Below are positions 42,326 to 51,345 of a stretch of DNA of 64,000 bases, piece by piece; the stretch's first letter is position 1, and every line of letters begins with the position of its first letter. Source of the stretch: Pedococcus_A sp963730585 (GTDB taxonomy: Bacteria > Actinomycetota > Actinomycetes > Actinomycetales > Dermatophilaceae); the NCBI GenBank assembly GCA_963730585.1, contig CAVSSL010000005.1, forward strand, positions 62,001-126,000. The letters are read 5' to 3'. The notes below the pieces were generated by a model that was given only the letters and a program-made list of their open reading frames with translations, was not told the DNA's origin and ran no database searches. The position numbers and the translations under genes were made by a program.

Positions 42326-43087
42326 ATGCTGCTCCTCCCCTCAGACGTCGTGGACACCGTGACCGCGGGCGCCCTGCCCGTGGCCATCGCCGTCGCGCTG
42401 CTCGCCGGACTGGTCTCCTTCGCGTCGCCCTGCGTGCTGCCGCTCGTGCCCGGCTTCCTCGGCTACGTCACCGGCCTCGGCGACGTCGCCCTGGCCAGGC
42501 GCGCCAGGAGCCGGATGCTGCTCGGCGCGCTGCTCTTCGTGGCCGGCTTCAGCGCCGTCTTCATCGCCACGACAGCCTTCCTCGCCTCGGTGGGAGCAGC
42601 CCTCGTCGAGCACCGCACGCTGCTCATGCGGGTCGGTGGCGTGCTCGTGATCCTGATGGCCCTCGTCTTCCTCGGCGCCGGCAGCCAGCGCGAGCTCAAG
42701 CTGCGGGTCAAGCCCGCCGCCGGGCTCGCGGGGGCTCCGCTCCTCGGCGCCGTCTTCGGCATCGGCTGGGCCCCGTGCACCGGACCCACCCTCGGCGCGG
42801 TCATGCTCCTGGCGACGACGACGGGGGACGAGCAGGCGGTGACCCGCGGGGTGCTCCTCGCGGCGGCATACTGCCTCGGCCTCGGCCTGCCGTTCCTGCT
42901 CATCGCCGCCGGGTTCTCGCGCTGGGGCCGGGTCTCGGCCGCGCTGCGCAAGCGGCAGCGACTCATCCAGCTGCTCGGCGGCGCCCTGCTCCTCGCGGTC
43001 GGCGTGCTGATGGCGAGCGGCGTCTGGGAGGACTGGACCCGTGCCCTGCAGACCGAGCTCGTCAACGGCTTCCGGACGGTGATCTGA
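42326..43087 (+). CDS. ccdA: Cytochrome c biogenesis protein CcdA
   Basis: A 253-residue membrane protein with six helices that carries reducing power across the membrane. The two redox cysteines lie in SFASPCVLPLVPGFLGYV (near residue 37) and FGIGWAPCTGPTLGAVM (near 151). It is placed between TlpA and ResB, the System II order. The stop shares its A with the resB ATG (TGATG). Confidence 0.95.
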   Translation: MLLLPSDVVDTVTAGALPVAIAVALLAGLVSFASPCVLPLVPGFLGYVTGLGDVALARRARSRMLLGALLFVAGFSAVFIATTAFLASVGAALVEHRTLLMRVGGVLVILMALVFLGAGSQRELKLRVKPAAGLAGAPLLGAVFGIGWAPCTGPTLGAVMLLATTTGDEQAVTRGVLLAAAYCLGLGLPFLLIAAGFSRWGRVSAALRKRQRLIQLLGGALLLAVGVLMASGVWEDWTRALQTELVNGFRTVI

Positions 43088-44688
43088 TGACCACCGAGAC
43101 CCCCCTCAGCACCCAGCCCGCCCCGCCGGACGAGCCGGTCAACCAGCCGCAGCTCGGCCTGGTCGGGTGGCTGCGGTTCGTGTGGCGCCAGCTGACCAGC
43201 ATGCGCACCGCGCTCTTCCTCCTGCTGCTGCTCGCGGTCGGCGCGGTGCCGGGGTCGATCTGGCCGCAGCGCAGCATCGACGCCGCCCGCACGGCCGACT
43301 ACATCGCCCAGCACCCGAAGCTCGGGCCGGTGCTCGACCGGCTCGGCTTCTTCGAGGTCTACGCCTCGCCGTGGTTCGCCGCGATCTACCTGCTCCTGTT
43401 CATCTCCCTCGTCGGTTGCGTGCTCCCGCGCACGAAGGTGCACTTCCGCGCCATGCGCTCCCAGCCCCCGCGGACCCCGGCGCGGCTCGAGCGGCTCGCG
43501 GCGTACGCGACGACCGAGGTCGAGGCCACCCCCGAGGAGGCGCTGGCGGCGGCCGAGGCGGTGCTGCGCAAGCGCCGCTTCCGGGTGCACCGGCACGACG
43601 ACGCCACGGTCAGCTCCGAGCGGGGCTACCTCAAGGAGACGGGCAACCTCGTCTTCCACCTGGCGCTGATCTTCGTCATCATCGGCGTCGCCATCGGCCA
43701 CCTCTTCGGGTGGAAGGGCGACGTGATCGTCCCGGTCGGGCAGGGCTTCGCCAACACGTTGTCGCGCTACGACACCTTCAGCCCCGGCCCGTGGGTCGAC
43801 GCCGAGGACCTGTCGCCGTTCTCGCTGACGCTGGACAAGCTCGACGCGACGTTCGAGGAGAAGGTCACCGGGCGCGGCCAGTTCGGCCAGCCGCGGGACT
43901 TCACCGCCCACGTCGCCGTCACCGACGAGCCGGGCGCCACCCCGCGGGAGGAGACCGTCAAGGTCAACCACCCGCTGGAGATGAAGGGCGCCTCGGTCTT
44001 CCTGCTCGGCAACGGCTACGCCCCCGTCATCACCGTGAAGGACAAGGACGGCAACGTCGTCTACCGCGACGCGACGCCGTTCCTCGCCCAGGACAACAAC
44101 TACAAGTCGGTCGGGGCGGTGAAGGTCACCGGTGCGACGCCGAAGCAGCTCGGCTTCTTCGGCCTCTTCCTGCCGACCGCCGTCATCTCCAAGGAGACCG
44201 GTCCGAGCTCGGTCTTCCCGGACGCCAAGAAGCCGGCCCTCGCGCTCGGTCTCTACGAGGGTGAGCTGTTCCCGCAGGGCAGGCCGCAGTCGGTCTACAC
44301 CCTCGACACCAAAGAGCTGACCCAGATCAAGAACGCCAAGGGCACCGACGTCCTGCGCATCTGGCTCGAGCCGGGCCAGACGTTCGAGCTGCCGGGCGAC
44401 CGCGGCAGCATCACCTTCGACGGGGTCGAGCGCTTCGCCGGCCTGTCGATCCGCTCCGACCCCGGCAAGGGCATCACCCTCGTCGCGGCGCTGCTCGCGC
44501 TGGCCGGCCTCATCGCCAGCCTCGTCGTGCGCCGGCGCCGGGTCTTCGTCCGGGTTTCGCCCGCCGGCGAGCCGGGACGTACCGTGGTCTCCGTCGGCGC
44601 CATGGCCAAGGACGACGACGACACACTCACCGAGGCGGTCGAGGGCATCCTCGACGCCGTGCAACGACGGACAGGCACATCGCGATGA
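43087..44688 (+). CDS. resB: Cytochrome c biogenesis protein ResB
   Basis: A 533-residue System II haem-lyase subunit. WRQLTSMRTALFLLLLLAVGAVPGSIWPQ is the first helix and conserved region, followed by YASPWFAAIYLLLFISLVGCVLPR. YLKETGNLVFHLALIFVIIGVAIGHLFG contains the conserved His. A large extracellular domain (about 220-455) precedes the last helix. Together with CcsB it moves haem out and attaches it to the CXXCH motif. Overlaps its neighbours by 1 and 4 nt. Confidence 0.95.
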   Translation: MTTETPLSTQPAPPDEPVNQPQLGLVGWLRFVWRQLTSMRTALFLLLLLAVGAVPGSIWPQRSIDAARTADYIAQHPKLGPVLDRLGFFEVYASPWFAAIYLLLFISLVGCVLPRTKVHFRAMRSQPPRTPARLERLAAYATTEVEATPEEALAAAEAVLRKRRFRVHRHDDATVSSERGYLKETGNLVFHLALIFVIIGVAIGHLFGWKGDVIVPVGQGFANTLSRYDTFSPGPWVDAEDLSPFSLTLDKLDATFEEKVTGRGQFGQPRDFTAHVAVTDEPGATPREETVKVNHPLEMKGASVFLLGNGYAPVITVKDKDGNVVYRDATPFLAQDNNYKSVGAVKVTGATPKQLGFFGLFLPTAVISKETGPSSVFPDAKKPALALGLYEGELFPQGRPQSVYTLDTKELTQIKNAKGTDVLRIWLEPGQTFELPGDRGSITFDGVERFAGLSIRSDPGKGITLVAALLALAGLIASLVVRRRRVFVRVSPAGEPGRTVVSVGAMAKDDDDTLTEAVEGILDAVQRRTGTSR

Positions 44689-45716
44689 CCAACGAGACCC
44701 TGGCCCAGTACGCCAACCTGGCCCTCTACTCCGCCATGGCGGTCCTGACCCTCGCCATGCTCGGGTACGCGCTCTACCTCGCCGGCCTCGTGCCGCACCG
44801 CGACCGCCGGGCCGCCGAGGCGACCCGCACCCGCGACGAGGAGCTGGTCGGTGCGGGCACCACCGGCACGGGCAGCACGGGCGCCGGTATGCCGCAGGGC
44901 CCGGTTGCCGGGTCCGCGTCCGGTCCCGGGGCGGACTCGGCCGATGGCGCCGCGGGCGACGAGGTGCCGCTGCGTGCCCGCAAGGCCGCCGGGATCGCGG
45001 GCACGCTGACCTGGCTGACCGGCTTCCTGCTGGTGGCCTCGGTCGTGCTCCGTGGGGCGTCGGTGCACCGCTGGCCGCTGGGCAACATGTTCGAGTTCGC
45101 GGTGTTCGGCTCGATGTTCACCGTCCTGGCGTTCGCGCTCTGGTCGACCCGCCGTGACCTGCGCTGGCTCGGGCTCTTCGTCACCGGCCCCGTGCTGCTG
45201 ACCCTCGGCCTGGCCATGACCGTGTGGTACACCGAGGCCGCCGAGCTGCTGCCCTCGCTGAAGAGCTACTGGCTGGCCATCCACGTCACGGTGGCGACCC
45301 TGTCGGTGGGGCTCTTCGCGATCGCCGCGTCGGCGTCGGCCCTCTACCTCGCCAAGGACGCCTTCCAGCGGTCCGGCAGGTCCTCCGTCCTCGACCGGTT
45401 CCCGCCGGCCAAGAGCATCGAGCGGCTCTCCTACGGGCTGCACATCGTGGCGTTCCCGCTGTGGACCTTCACGCTCATCGCCGGTGCCATCTGGGCGCGC
45501 CAGGCCTGGGGTGCCTACTGGAACTGGGACCCCAAGGAGGTCTGGACCTTCGTCATCTGGGTGGTCTACGCGGCCTACCTGCACGCCCGGGCCACGAGCG
45601 GCTGGAGCCGCCAGGCGGCCAACTACATCGCCCTCGCCGGGTGGGCCTGCATCATCATCAACTACACGGTGGTCAACGTGTTCTTCGTCAGCCAGCACTC
45701 GTACTCGGGGCTGTGA
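44685..45716 (+). CDS. ccsB: Cytochrome c biogenesis protein CcsB (CcsA family)
   Basis: A 343-residue multi-helix protein that completes the ResB-CcsB haem lyase. The WWD haem-handling signature is WGAYWNWDPKEVWTFVIWVV (about 273-292). Conserved His residues lie in GASVHRWPLGNMFEF, YWLAIHVTVATLSVG and FVSQHSYSG. A low-complexity Gly/Thr/Ala loop at about 55-90 links the first helix to the core. ATG overlaps the resB stop. Confidence 0.95.
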   Translation: MTNETLAQYANLALYSAMAVLTLAMLGYALYLAGLVPHRDRRAAEATRTRDEELVGAGTTGTGSTGAGMPQGPVAGSASGPGADSADGAAGDEVPLRARKAAGIAGTLTWLTGFLLVASVVLRGASVHRWPLGNMFEFAVFGSMFTVLAFALWSTRRDLRWLGLFVTGPVLLTLGLAMTVWYTEAAELLPSLKSYWLAIHVTVATLSVGLFAIAASASALYLAKDAFQRSGRSSVLDRFPPAKSIERLSYGLHIVAFPLWTFTLIAGAIWARQAWGAYWNWDPKEVWTFVIWVVYAAYLHARATSGWSRQAANYIALAGWACIIINYTVVNVFFVSQHSYSGL

Positions 45717-45719
45717 GCC

Positions 45720-46040
45720 ATGGTTCGCTACTCGCTCCTGCGCATCCTCATCTTCTTCGGGGTCATGTCAGCCCTGTGGCTGCTCGGCCTGCGTGACCGG
45801 GATGAGCAGCTCCTGCTGCTCATCCTGTCGGCGCTGATCTCGATGGCGATCTCGGTCGTCGCGCTCAGGCGGTTCCGCGAGGACTACAGCCAGCAGCTCG
45901 CCGAGCGCCTCGAGCGCCGCGCCCAGGCCAAGCAGCGCGGCGGCCGTTCCGACGAGCAGGCCGAGGACGCCGAGGACGAGAGCCGCGACGACCACGACAA
46001 GCACGACAGCCGCGACAACGGCCCCGTCGAGTACCGCTAG
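45720..46040 (+). CDS. DUF4229 small membrane protein
   Basis: A 106-residue protein with two N-terminal membrane helices (YSLLRILIFFGVMSALWLLGL, LLLLILSALISMAISVVAL) and a charged, Asp/Glu/Arg-rich C-terminal tail. This is the DUF4229 pattern, conserved behind ccsB in actinobacteria; the role is unknown, perhaps an accessory to cytochrome c assembly. It starts 3 nt after ccsB, and its stop overlaps the convergent menA stop. Confidence 0.85.
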   Translation: MVRYSLLRILIFFGVMSALWLLGLRDRDEQLLLLILSALISMAISVVALRRFREDYSQQLAERLERRAQAKQRGGRSDEQAEDAEDESRDDHDKHDSRDNGPVEYR

Positions 46041-46909
46041 GCCAGCGCCAGACCGGCGGCCAGCAGCACGGCGTACGCGACCTCGAAGAGGCCGGTGGCC
46101 GCGAGTACGCCCACCAGGTCCCGGCCGGTCGCACCCGAGCGCACGACCTTCAGCGGGCGCCACGCGACGCCGAACGCCAGCAGCGCGATGAGCGCGAGCG
46201 GGTGGGTGAACGCGATGCCCACCACGGCGAGCAGCGCCACGAGGAGCAGCGCGGCATACAGCAGGCGGGTGCCGCGGTCGCCGAGCCGGACCGCGAGGGT
46301 GTTCTTGCCCGTCGCCCGGTCGGTGGGGATGTCACGCAGGTTGTTGGCGACGAGGATGGCCGAGGCGATCGCGCCCACGCCCACGGCGCCGAGGACGCCG
46401 ACCGTGGTGACCTCGCCGGCCTGCGTGTAGAGCGTTCCGAGGGTGGCCATCAGGCCGAAGAACACGAAGACGTAGAGCTCGCCGAGGCCGCGGTAGCCGT
46501 AGGGGTTGTCGCCGCCGGTGTACCGCCACGCGGCGAGGATGGCCAGGGCGCCGAGCGGGATCATGATCCACGCCGCGCTCAGGGCGACCAGCGCCAGGCC
46601 GACCAGCGCCGCGAAGCCGAAGAACGAGAACGCCATGAGCTTGACGTTCTCGGGGTCGGCCTTGTGCTGGCCGACGAGCCGGACCGGTCCGACGCGGTCG
46701 GCGTCGGTGCCCCGGATGCCGTCGGAGTAGTCGTTGGCGTAGTTCACGCCGACCTGGAGGCACACGGAGACCACCAGGGCGAGCAGGGCGAGGGCGAGGT
46801 CTGCCTGGTCGACGGCGGCTGCGGCGCCTGTCCCGACGACGACGGGGGCGATGGCGGCGGGGAGGGTGCGCGGGCGGGCGCCCTCGATCCACTGGGCGAT
46901 GGTGGCCAT
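46037..46909 (-). CDS. menA: 1,4-dihydroxy-2-naphthoate polyprenyltransferase
   Basis: A 290-residue UbiA-family enzyme that attaches the prenyl tail in menaquinone synthesis. ARPRTLPAAIAPVVVGTG opens the protein. The first Asp-rich motif is in NYANDYSDGIRGTDADRVGP (about 64-83), the second in NNLRDIPTDRATGKNTLA, with about eight membrane helices. ATG at 46909; a GTG at 46924 would add five residues. No clear ribosome site. Convergent with the DUF4229 gene. Confidence 0.95.
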   Translation of the reverse strand: MATIAQWIEGARPRTLPAAIAPVVVGTGAAAAVDQADLALALLALVVSVCLQVGVNYANDYSDGIRGTDADRVGPVRLVGQHKADPENVKLMAFSFFGFAALVGLALVALSAAWIMIPLGALAILAAWRYTGGDNPYGYRGLGELYVFVFFGLMATLGTLYTQAGEVTTVGVLGAVGVGAIASAILVANNLRDIPTDRATGKNTLAVRLGDRGTRLLYAALLLVALLAVVGIAFTHPLALIALLAFGVAWRPLKVVRSGATGRDLVGVLAATGLFEVAYAVLLAAGLALA

Positions 46910-46993
46910 GGGTGCTGGTCTCACTCGGTTGGGCGAAGGGTGGACGGCGCCACGACGCTGTGACGGCGGAGGAGGTGCAGGCGGGGCTGCTGG

Positions 46994-47257
46994 TTACAGG
47001 TTACGGAGGAAGTCCGGGTCGTCGTCGGGGCCACGCGGGGCGGAGGGCCGCTGACCCGGCCCGCGGGTCGGCCGCTGCCGCCGCGGGCGCCCCGCGAGGA
47101 ACCAGGCGAGGGGCCCGGCGACCGCGAAGAGCAGGATCAGGAAGACCCAGACGAGCTTGGGGAGGTTGCGCACGCGGCTCTCGTCGGTCTGGATGCAGTC
47201 GACCGCGGCGTAGACCGTCAGGGCGATGCCGAGGATCCAGGGAAGCACGCGGAGCAT
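46994..47257 (-). CDS. PLDc_N domain small membrane protein
   Basis: An 87-residue protein with two helices: VLPWILGIALTVYAAVDCIQ and LVWVFLILLFAVAGPLAWFLAG. The DESRVRNLPKLVWV phrase between them is the phospholipase D N-terminal (PLDc_N) pattern, found as a stand-alone protein in many actinobacteria near menA and menE. The tail is Arg/Pro-rich. Function unknown. It lies 12 nt downstream of menE and is probably co-transcribed with it. Confidence 0.85.
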   Translation of the reverse strand: MLRVLPWILGIALTVYAAVDCIQTDESRVRNLPKLVWVFLILLFAVAGPLAWFLAGRPRRQRPTRGPGQRPSAPRGPDDDPDFLRNL

Positions 47258-47269
47258 GGGCCAATCGTG

Positions 47270-48452
47270 TCACGGAGCGCCGGCGAGCAGGGCACGCAGG
47301 GCGGCCCGGTCGGGCTTGCCGGGACCTCGCAGGGGGAGGGCGTCGACGACCGCGAGCCGTCGGGGGAGGGCGTGCGCGGGCAGGGCCTCGCGCAGGGCGT
47401 CGCGCACGGCGGACAGCGTCGGCGCGCCCGCTCGGTCGGCTCCGTCCGCTCGGTCGGCGAGCACCAGCACGGCCGCCACGACCTCGCCCCACTCGGGGTC
47501 GGGGACGCCGATCGACCGCGCACTCGGCCACCCCGGGCAGGTGCTCGGTGACGGCCTCCTCGACGAGTCGGGGCGCCACCTTGAGGCCGCCGGTGTTGAC
47601 CAGGTCGTCGAGGCGGCCGTCGACGTGCCAGCGGCCGTCGCCGTCGCGGTGGCCGACGTCGTCCGTGGCGAACCAGCGTGTGCCGTCGGCGTCGGTGGTG
47701 AAGGCCGCCTCCGTCAGGTCGGGGCTCCCGAGGTAGCCCTCCGCCACGGTGGCGCCGCCGAGGTGGAGCCGGCCGTCGGCGTCGGCCCGCACCCGGCTGC
47801 AGGGCAGCGGCACCCCGTCGTAGACGCAGCCGCCGGCGGTCTCACTCATGCCGTAGGTGGTGGTGACGCGGACCCCGGACTCGGCCGCGCGGGCCAGGAG
47901 GGTCGGGGGGCTCGCCGCGCCGCCGAGCAGCACGGCGTCGAACCGTCGCAGCGCCTCGGCGGCGCCCTCGTCGGCGAGGAGGCGCACCAGCTGGGTCGGG
48001 ACGAGGGAGGTGTAGCGCCGCGCGCCGCCCACCGTGAGTGCCGCGGCGGTGAACGCCTGTGGCGTGAAGCCGCCGGAGAGGTCGACCGCCACGGGCTCGG
48101 TGCCGGCCACCAGCGAGCGCACCAGCACCTGGATGCCGGCGATGTGGTGTGCCGGCATCGGCAGCAGCCACTGGCCGGGACCGCCGAGCCGCTCGTGGGT
48201 GGCCGTCGCGCTCGCCACCAGGGCGTCACGGCTGAGCATCGCCAGCTTGGGGCTGCCGGTCGACCCCGAGGTGCCGATGACCAGCGCCAGCCCCTCGGGG
48301 AGCGCGGCGTGAGGGTCCGGGGTGGCAGGCGGTGCCGTGCCCACGGCATACGGCACCACGGCCGGTCCTCCGTCGAGGGCCGCGCGGAGGGCCGGGAGCA
48401 CCTGCAGCGCCGCGGTCCCTGCGGGGACCTCGAGGAGGTGCAGGTGCGTCAC
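47270..48452 (-). pseudogene. menE: o-Succinylbenzoate-CoA ligase MenE, frame-broken
   Basis: An acyl-adenylating enzyme activating o-succinylbenzoate. The first frame has the phosphate loop IGTSGSTGSPKLAMLS, TTYGMSETAGGCVYDG, WFATDDVGHRDGDGRW and DDLVNTGGLKV. After AECAV the frame is lost at about 47513-47518: one extra base precedes IGVPDPEWGEVV, which continues in the next frame to LRGPGKPDRAALRALLAG, including the C-terminal catalytic Lys. The span of 1183 nt is 3n+1. GTG at 48452 follows TACCCT at 6 nt (48459-48464), a leaderless fit. Because menaquinone synthesis needs MenE, a sequence error is likely. Confidence 0.87.
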
Positions 48453-48519
48453 CCGGTCAGGGTATGCCGCGTGGTCGCGGCTCTGGACGACGCCCACCCC
48501 GGGGCGCCACCATGGGCCC

Positions 48520-48972
48520 GTGGACCCCGAGTTCGCCGACTACCTCAAGCGGGTGCGTGCGCACCGCTCTGAGCTGCGCGACTCGGTGGCCGCCGTCGAC
48601 GACGCGCTCGCTGCGCCCGTGGCTCGGCAGGACGCCTGGCTCGACCGGGTGCGGACGGCTGTCGGTGAGCTGTCGCGCGACTTCCGCGAGCACATCGCCC
48701 TCACCGAGGGGGAGGGCGGCCTCTACGAGGACGTGCAGCGCACCTCGCCGCGGCTGTCCGGGCAGGTGCGCCGGCTCACCGACGAGCACGGCCGGTATGC
48801 CGCGCACCTCGACAGCCTGCTCGCGCGCCTCGACGGTGCGGGGCCGGTCGGTGACCTGCTCGCCTTCCGCGAGGAGGTCACGGCGCTGATGGGGCTGCTC
48901 GTGCGGCACCGGCAGGCCGGGTCTGACGTGGTGTTCGAGGCCTACGAGGTCGACATCGGCGGGTCGGAGTAG
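48520..48972 (+). CDS. Hemerythrin-like helical protein
   Basis: A 150-residue all-helical protein. His and acidic residues are spaced as in hemerythrin-like bundles: REHIALTEGEGGLYEDV, DEHGRYAAHL, LVRHRQAGSDVVFEAYEVD. I do not find a full HHE signature, so metal binding is a suggestion. The start (GTG at 48520) has no convincing ribosome site. It is divergent from menE and convergent with the ywiC gene. Confidence 0.6.
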   Translation: MDPEFADYLKRVRAHRSELRDSVAAVDDALAAPVARQDAWLDRVRTAVGELSRDFREHIALTEGEGGLYEDVQRTSPRLSGQVRRLTDEHGRYAAHLDSLLARLDGAGPVGDLLAFREEVTALMGLLVRHRQAGSDVVFEAYEVDIGGSE

Positions 48973-48973
48973 C

Positions 48974-49774
48974 TCAGGCCAGCGCGACCAGTGCGGTGAC
49001 GGCCACCGCCACGGTGGCGACGACCTCCCCGATGCCTGCCTGCTTCGGTGAGATGCCGAACGCCGGTGCGACGGCCGCGCGGACCGTCAGCAGGGCGAAG
49101 ACCGCGACGAGGGCGCCGCTCACCGGGATGAGTGCGAGGGTGGCCAGCCCGTGGAAGCCGACCGACAGCCAGTAGTGCGGTTCGCTGCCGCGTTCGCGGA
49201 TCAGGGTCTTGACGTAGAGGACGGTGCCCGCGAAGTAGGCAGCGAGGACGGCGGCGAGGAGCCAGGCCGTGGGCCAGTCGGTGCCGCCACCCGCGTCGTA
49301 GGCGACGACCGTCATGAGGCAGGAGCCCACGGTGGTGGCCAGCCCGCTGACGAGCGCCCGCTCGTGGCGGGTGGCGGAGGCTGCGAGCCCGATCGCCAGG
49401 GGCGGGACGAACAGCGGCGCCCAGAGGGCCAGGCTCGGGTCGAGCAGGAGCACCAGGGCGCCGAGCAGCAGGCTGGCCAGGCCGTAGGCGCGCACCGGCG
49501 GCAGGTAGCGGGCCTTGCGGCGCGACTTCAGCCACAGGCCGGTCGCGAAGAACGCGAAGTAGCCGACGAACCAGAAGGCGGCCAGCGGCAGGTGCACCCA
49601 CCGCGGCTCGCTCGCGGCGATGCCGACCACCAAGGGGGTGGCGAGCATGGCCCAGGCACCGTGCTGGTTGGGGACCCAGCCCGGCGACCGCTTCCTCGGC
49701 TTGCGAGCCGGTCGTGCCGGCGCGCCAGCCTCGACGTTGGTGACTGAGTGCCGCGTGGCGGCTCGAGCGCTCAC
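48974..49774 (-). CDS. YwiC-like membrane protein
   Basis: A 266-residue protein with about eight membrane helices. The phrase WVPNQHGAWAMLATPLVVG at about 32-50 is the YwiC hallmark, and LYVKTLIRERG and GISPKQAGIGEV are further family stretches. It resembles UbiA-like and menaquinone-linked membrane proteins, but the activity is unknown. GTG at 49774 lies 6 nt after TAAACT (49781-49786), a leaderless box. Confidence 0.85.
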   Translation of the reverse strand: MSARAATRHSVTNVEAGAPARPARKPRKRSPGWVPNQHGAWAMLATPLVVGIAASEPRWVHLPLAAFWFVGYFAFFATGLWLKSRRKARYLPPVRAYGLASLLLGALVLLLDPSLALWAPLFVPPLAIGLAASATRHERALVSGLATTVGSCLMTVVAYDAGGGTDWPTAWLLAAVLAAYFAGTVLYVKTLIRERGSEPHYWLSVGFHGLATLALIPVSGALVAVFALLTVRAAVAPAFGISPKQAGIGEVVATVAVAVTALVALA

Positions 49775-49821
49775 AGGGCCAGTTTAACCCGGGCAGAGCC
49801 GTGGAAAATAAGCGTGGAGGG

Positions 49822-51228
49822 TCACGCCACCTCGTCGAGGAGGCGCTGGCACGCCGCCTCCAGTGGACTGCTCGTGTCCAGCAGTGTCGGGGGCGACTCG
49901 ACTTCCCCTCGGTGGCAAGGGAAGTACAGCACCGGCGGGGCAGTGGAGTCGTACGTGTGACCAGTCGGGGTGGTGACCCTGACCAGGTGGGCGGGTCGGC
50001 CGCGGCTGGTCGGCGGGGATGAGGCTCCACTCCGCCAGCCCGGTGCCTCTTTCGCGAGGTTGCAGGCGGCACAGAGGCCTTGGCCGTTCTCTGCTGTCGT
50101 CGGGCCGCCTGCTGTGCTGGGCCGGATGTGATCCGCGTGGCGGATCGGTGCGCCGCACCATGGTGTCCGGCAGAACTGGTCGCGGTGGACCAGGAAGCGC
50201 CGCAGCTGGCCGTCGAAGAGGCGACGCTTCGAGTCCATCGCCACGAGCGTGCCGTCGCCGGGGGAGGCATAGAGCCGCCGCAACCAGGCCTTCGCCCTGA
50301 GGTCGCAGTCGCCTTCCCGGCTGCCATCTTCGTTGCGGCGCAGGAGGCCTCGGGCGAAGGCCGCCGGCACCACCGCCCCGGGCAAGCCGTCGGCGTGGAT
50401 GCGAGCGGGAGTGGCGGCGTCGCCGAAGAGTGCGGCGTCCGTCATGACCAGACCGATCTCGATGCTGATGTCATCGGCTCGGGCCTGACCGGTGAGCCGC
50501 TCGACGAACGTGTCAGCCATGACCTGGTCACGGGAGCGCTCGTCACCGGCGGCGCCCGCGCTCCCCGCAGCGGCCTGCAGTGCTGCCCAGACAGCGACCC
50601 CCTGTGCCACGGGGAGGAAGCCGGTGATGCGGGCCATGGCGTCGGGTGCGGGCCGGATGCTGACGCGTCGGTCGCTCTCGGCTCCCCGGATGCGGCGCAG
50701 GGGCGATGTGGGGTCGAGCTCGTACGCCAGCGCTCGCGCCGCCTGCTCCACCTCGCGGTCTCCCATGGTCGGCAACCGGTCGACGAGGCGCCGGTCGACC
50801 TCGCTGCGAAGCTCACTCGGGAGGGTGGCGGTCTCGCGGGCCAGGATGGTCGCGCGCCACTCGGTCGTCTGGCCGCGGCCCAGCACCCGCAGGGTGTGCG
50901 GCATCTCCTTGACCAGCGCCTTCGCCAACCCGAGGTGACGGCTGCCCCGTGCGGGGGAGTCGCGGCGGGCCAGCGCGATCTGCGCACCGACGCCGACCCC
51001 CCGCTTGCGGGCAGGCACTCCGGCCGCTGCCTGCGCGTCGCGCTGGGATGCGTCGAGGTCAACGCTCGCCCGCGCCTGCGCAGCGGCGGCCGCCCCCTTG
51101 AGCCGCTCGAGGACCGCGATCTGGTCGACCCGGGCCGCATCGTCGACGTCGCGGTCCATGGAAGCGAGCCGCGAGACCCACGTCTCCAGCTCTACTGCCG
51201 TGACCGGCGTCATCGTCGACTCGAACAT
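49822..51228 (-). CDS. HNH endonuclease with DUF222 domain (13E12 repeat family)
   Basis: A 468-residue protein. The DUF222 region (about 20-330) includes RADDISIEIGLVMTDAALFG and HADGLPGAVVPAAFARGLL. The HNH nuclease is FLVHRDQFCRTPWCGAPIRHADHIRP with CAACNLAKEAPGW, giving two Cys pairs and the HxxH-N catalytic set. Such genes are multicopy and mobile-looking in actinobacteria; the role is unclear. TAGAGT (51236-51241) is 7 nt before the ATG, suggesting a leaderless mRNA. Confidence 0.92.
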   Translation of the reverse strand: MFESTMTPVTAVELETWVSRLASMDRDVDDAARVDQIAVLERLKGAAAAAQARASVDLDASQRDAQAAAGVPARKRGVGVGAQIALARRDSPARGSRHLGLAKALVKEMPHTLRVLGRGQTTEWRATILARETATLPSELRSEVDRRLVDRLPTMGDREVEQAARALAYELDPTSPLRRIRGAESDRRVSIRPAPDAMARITGFLPVAQGVAVWAALQAAAGSAGAAGDERSRDQVMADTFVERLTGQARADDISIEIGLVMTDAALFGDAATPARIHADGLPGAVVPAAFARGLLRRNEDGSREGDCDLRAKAWLRRLYASPGDGTLVAMDSKRRLFDGQLRRFLVHRDQFCRTPWCGAPIRHADHIRPSTAGGPTTAENGQGLCAACNLAKEAPGWRSGASSPPTSRGRPAHLVRVTTPTGHTYDSTAPPVLYFPCHRGEVESPPTLLDTSSPLEAACQRLLDEVA

Positions 51229-51345
51229 GTGTACGACTCTAGGTCAGCCCACCGACACTGATCCTGCTGTCCACAGCCCAGGTGGCGGAAGCACGCCCCG
51301 ACCACGCGGCATACCTCGTCGCGCGCAGCGCCGCGAGAACGCGCG

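Noticed and set aside
41974..44688. A long fusion reading through tlpA and ccdA into resB
   Set aside because: The part before 43087 is out of frame with the true tlpA and ccdA genes; ResB starts at 43087.
49822..51228. HNH/DUF222 gene as part of an insertion sequence or intein
   Set aside because: No inverted ends, direct repeats or host gene interruption seen; treated as a stand-alone gene.
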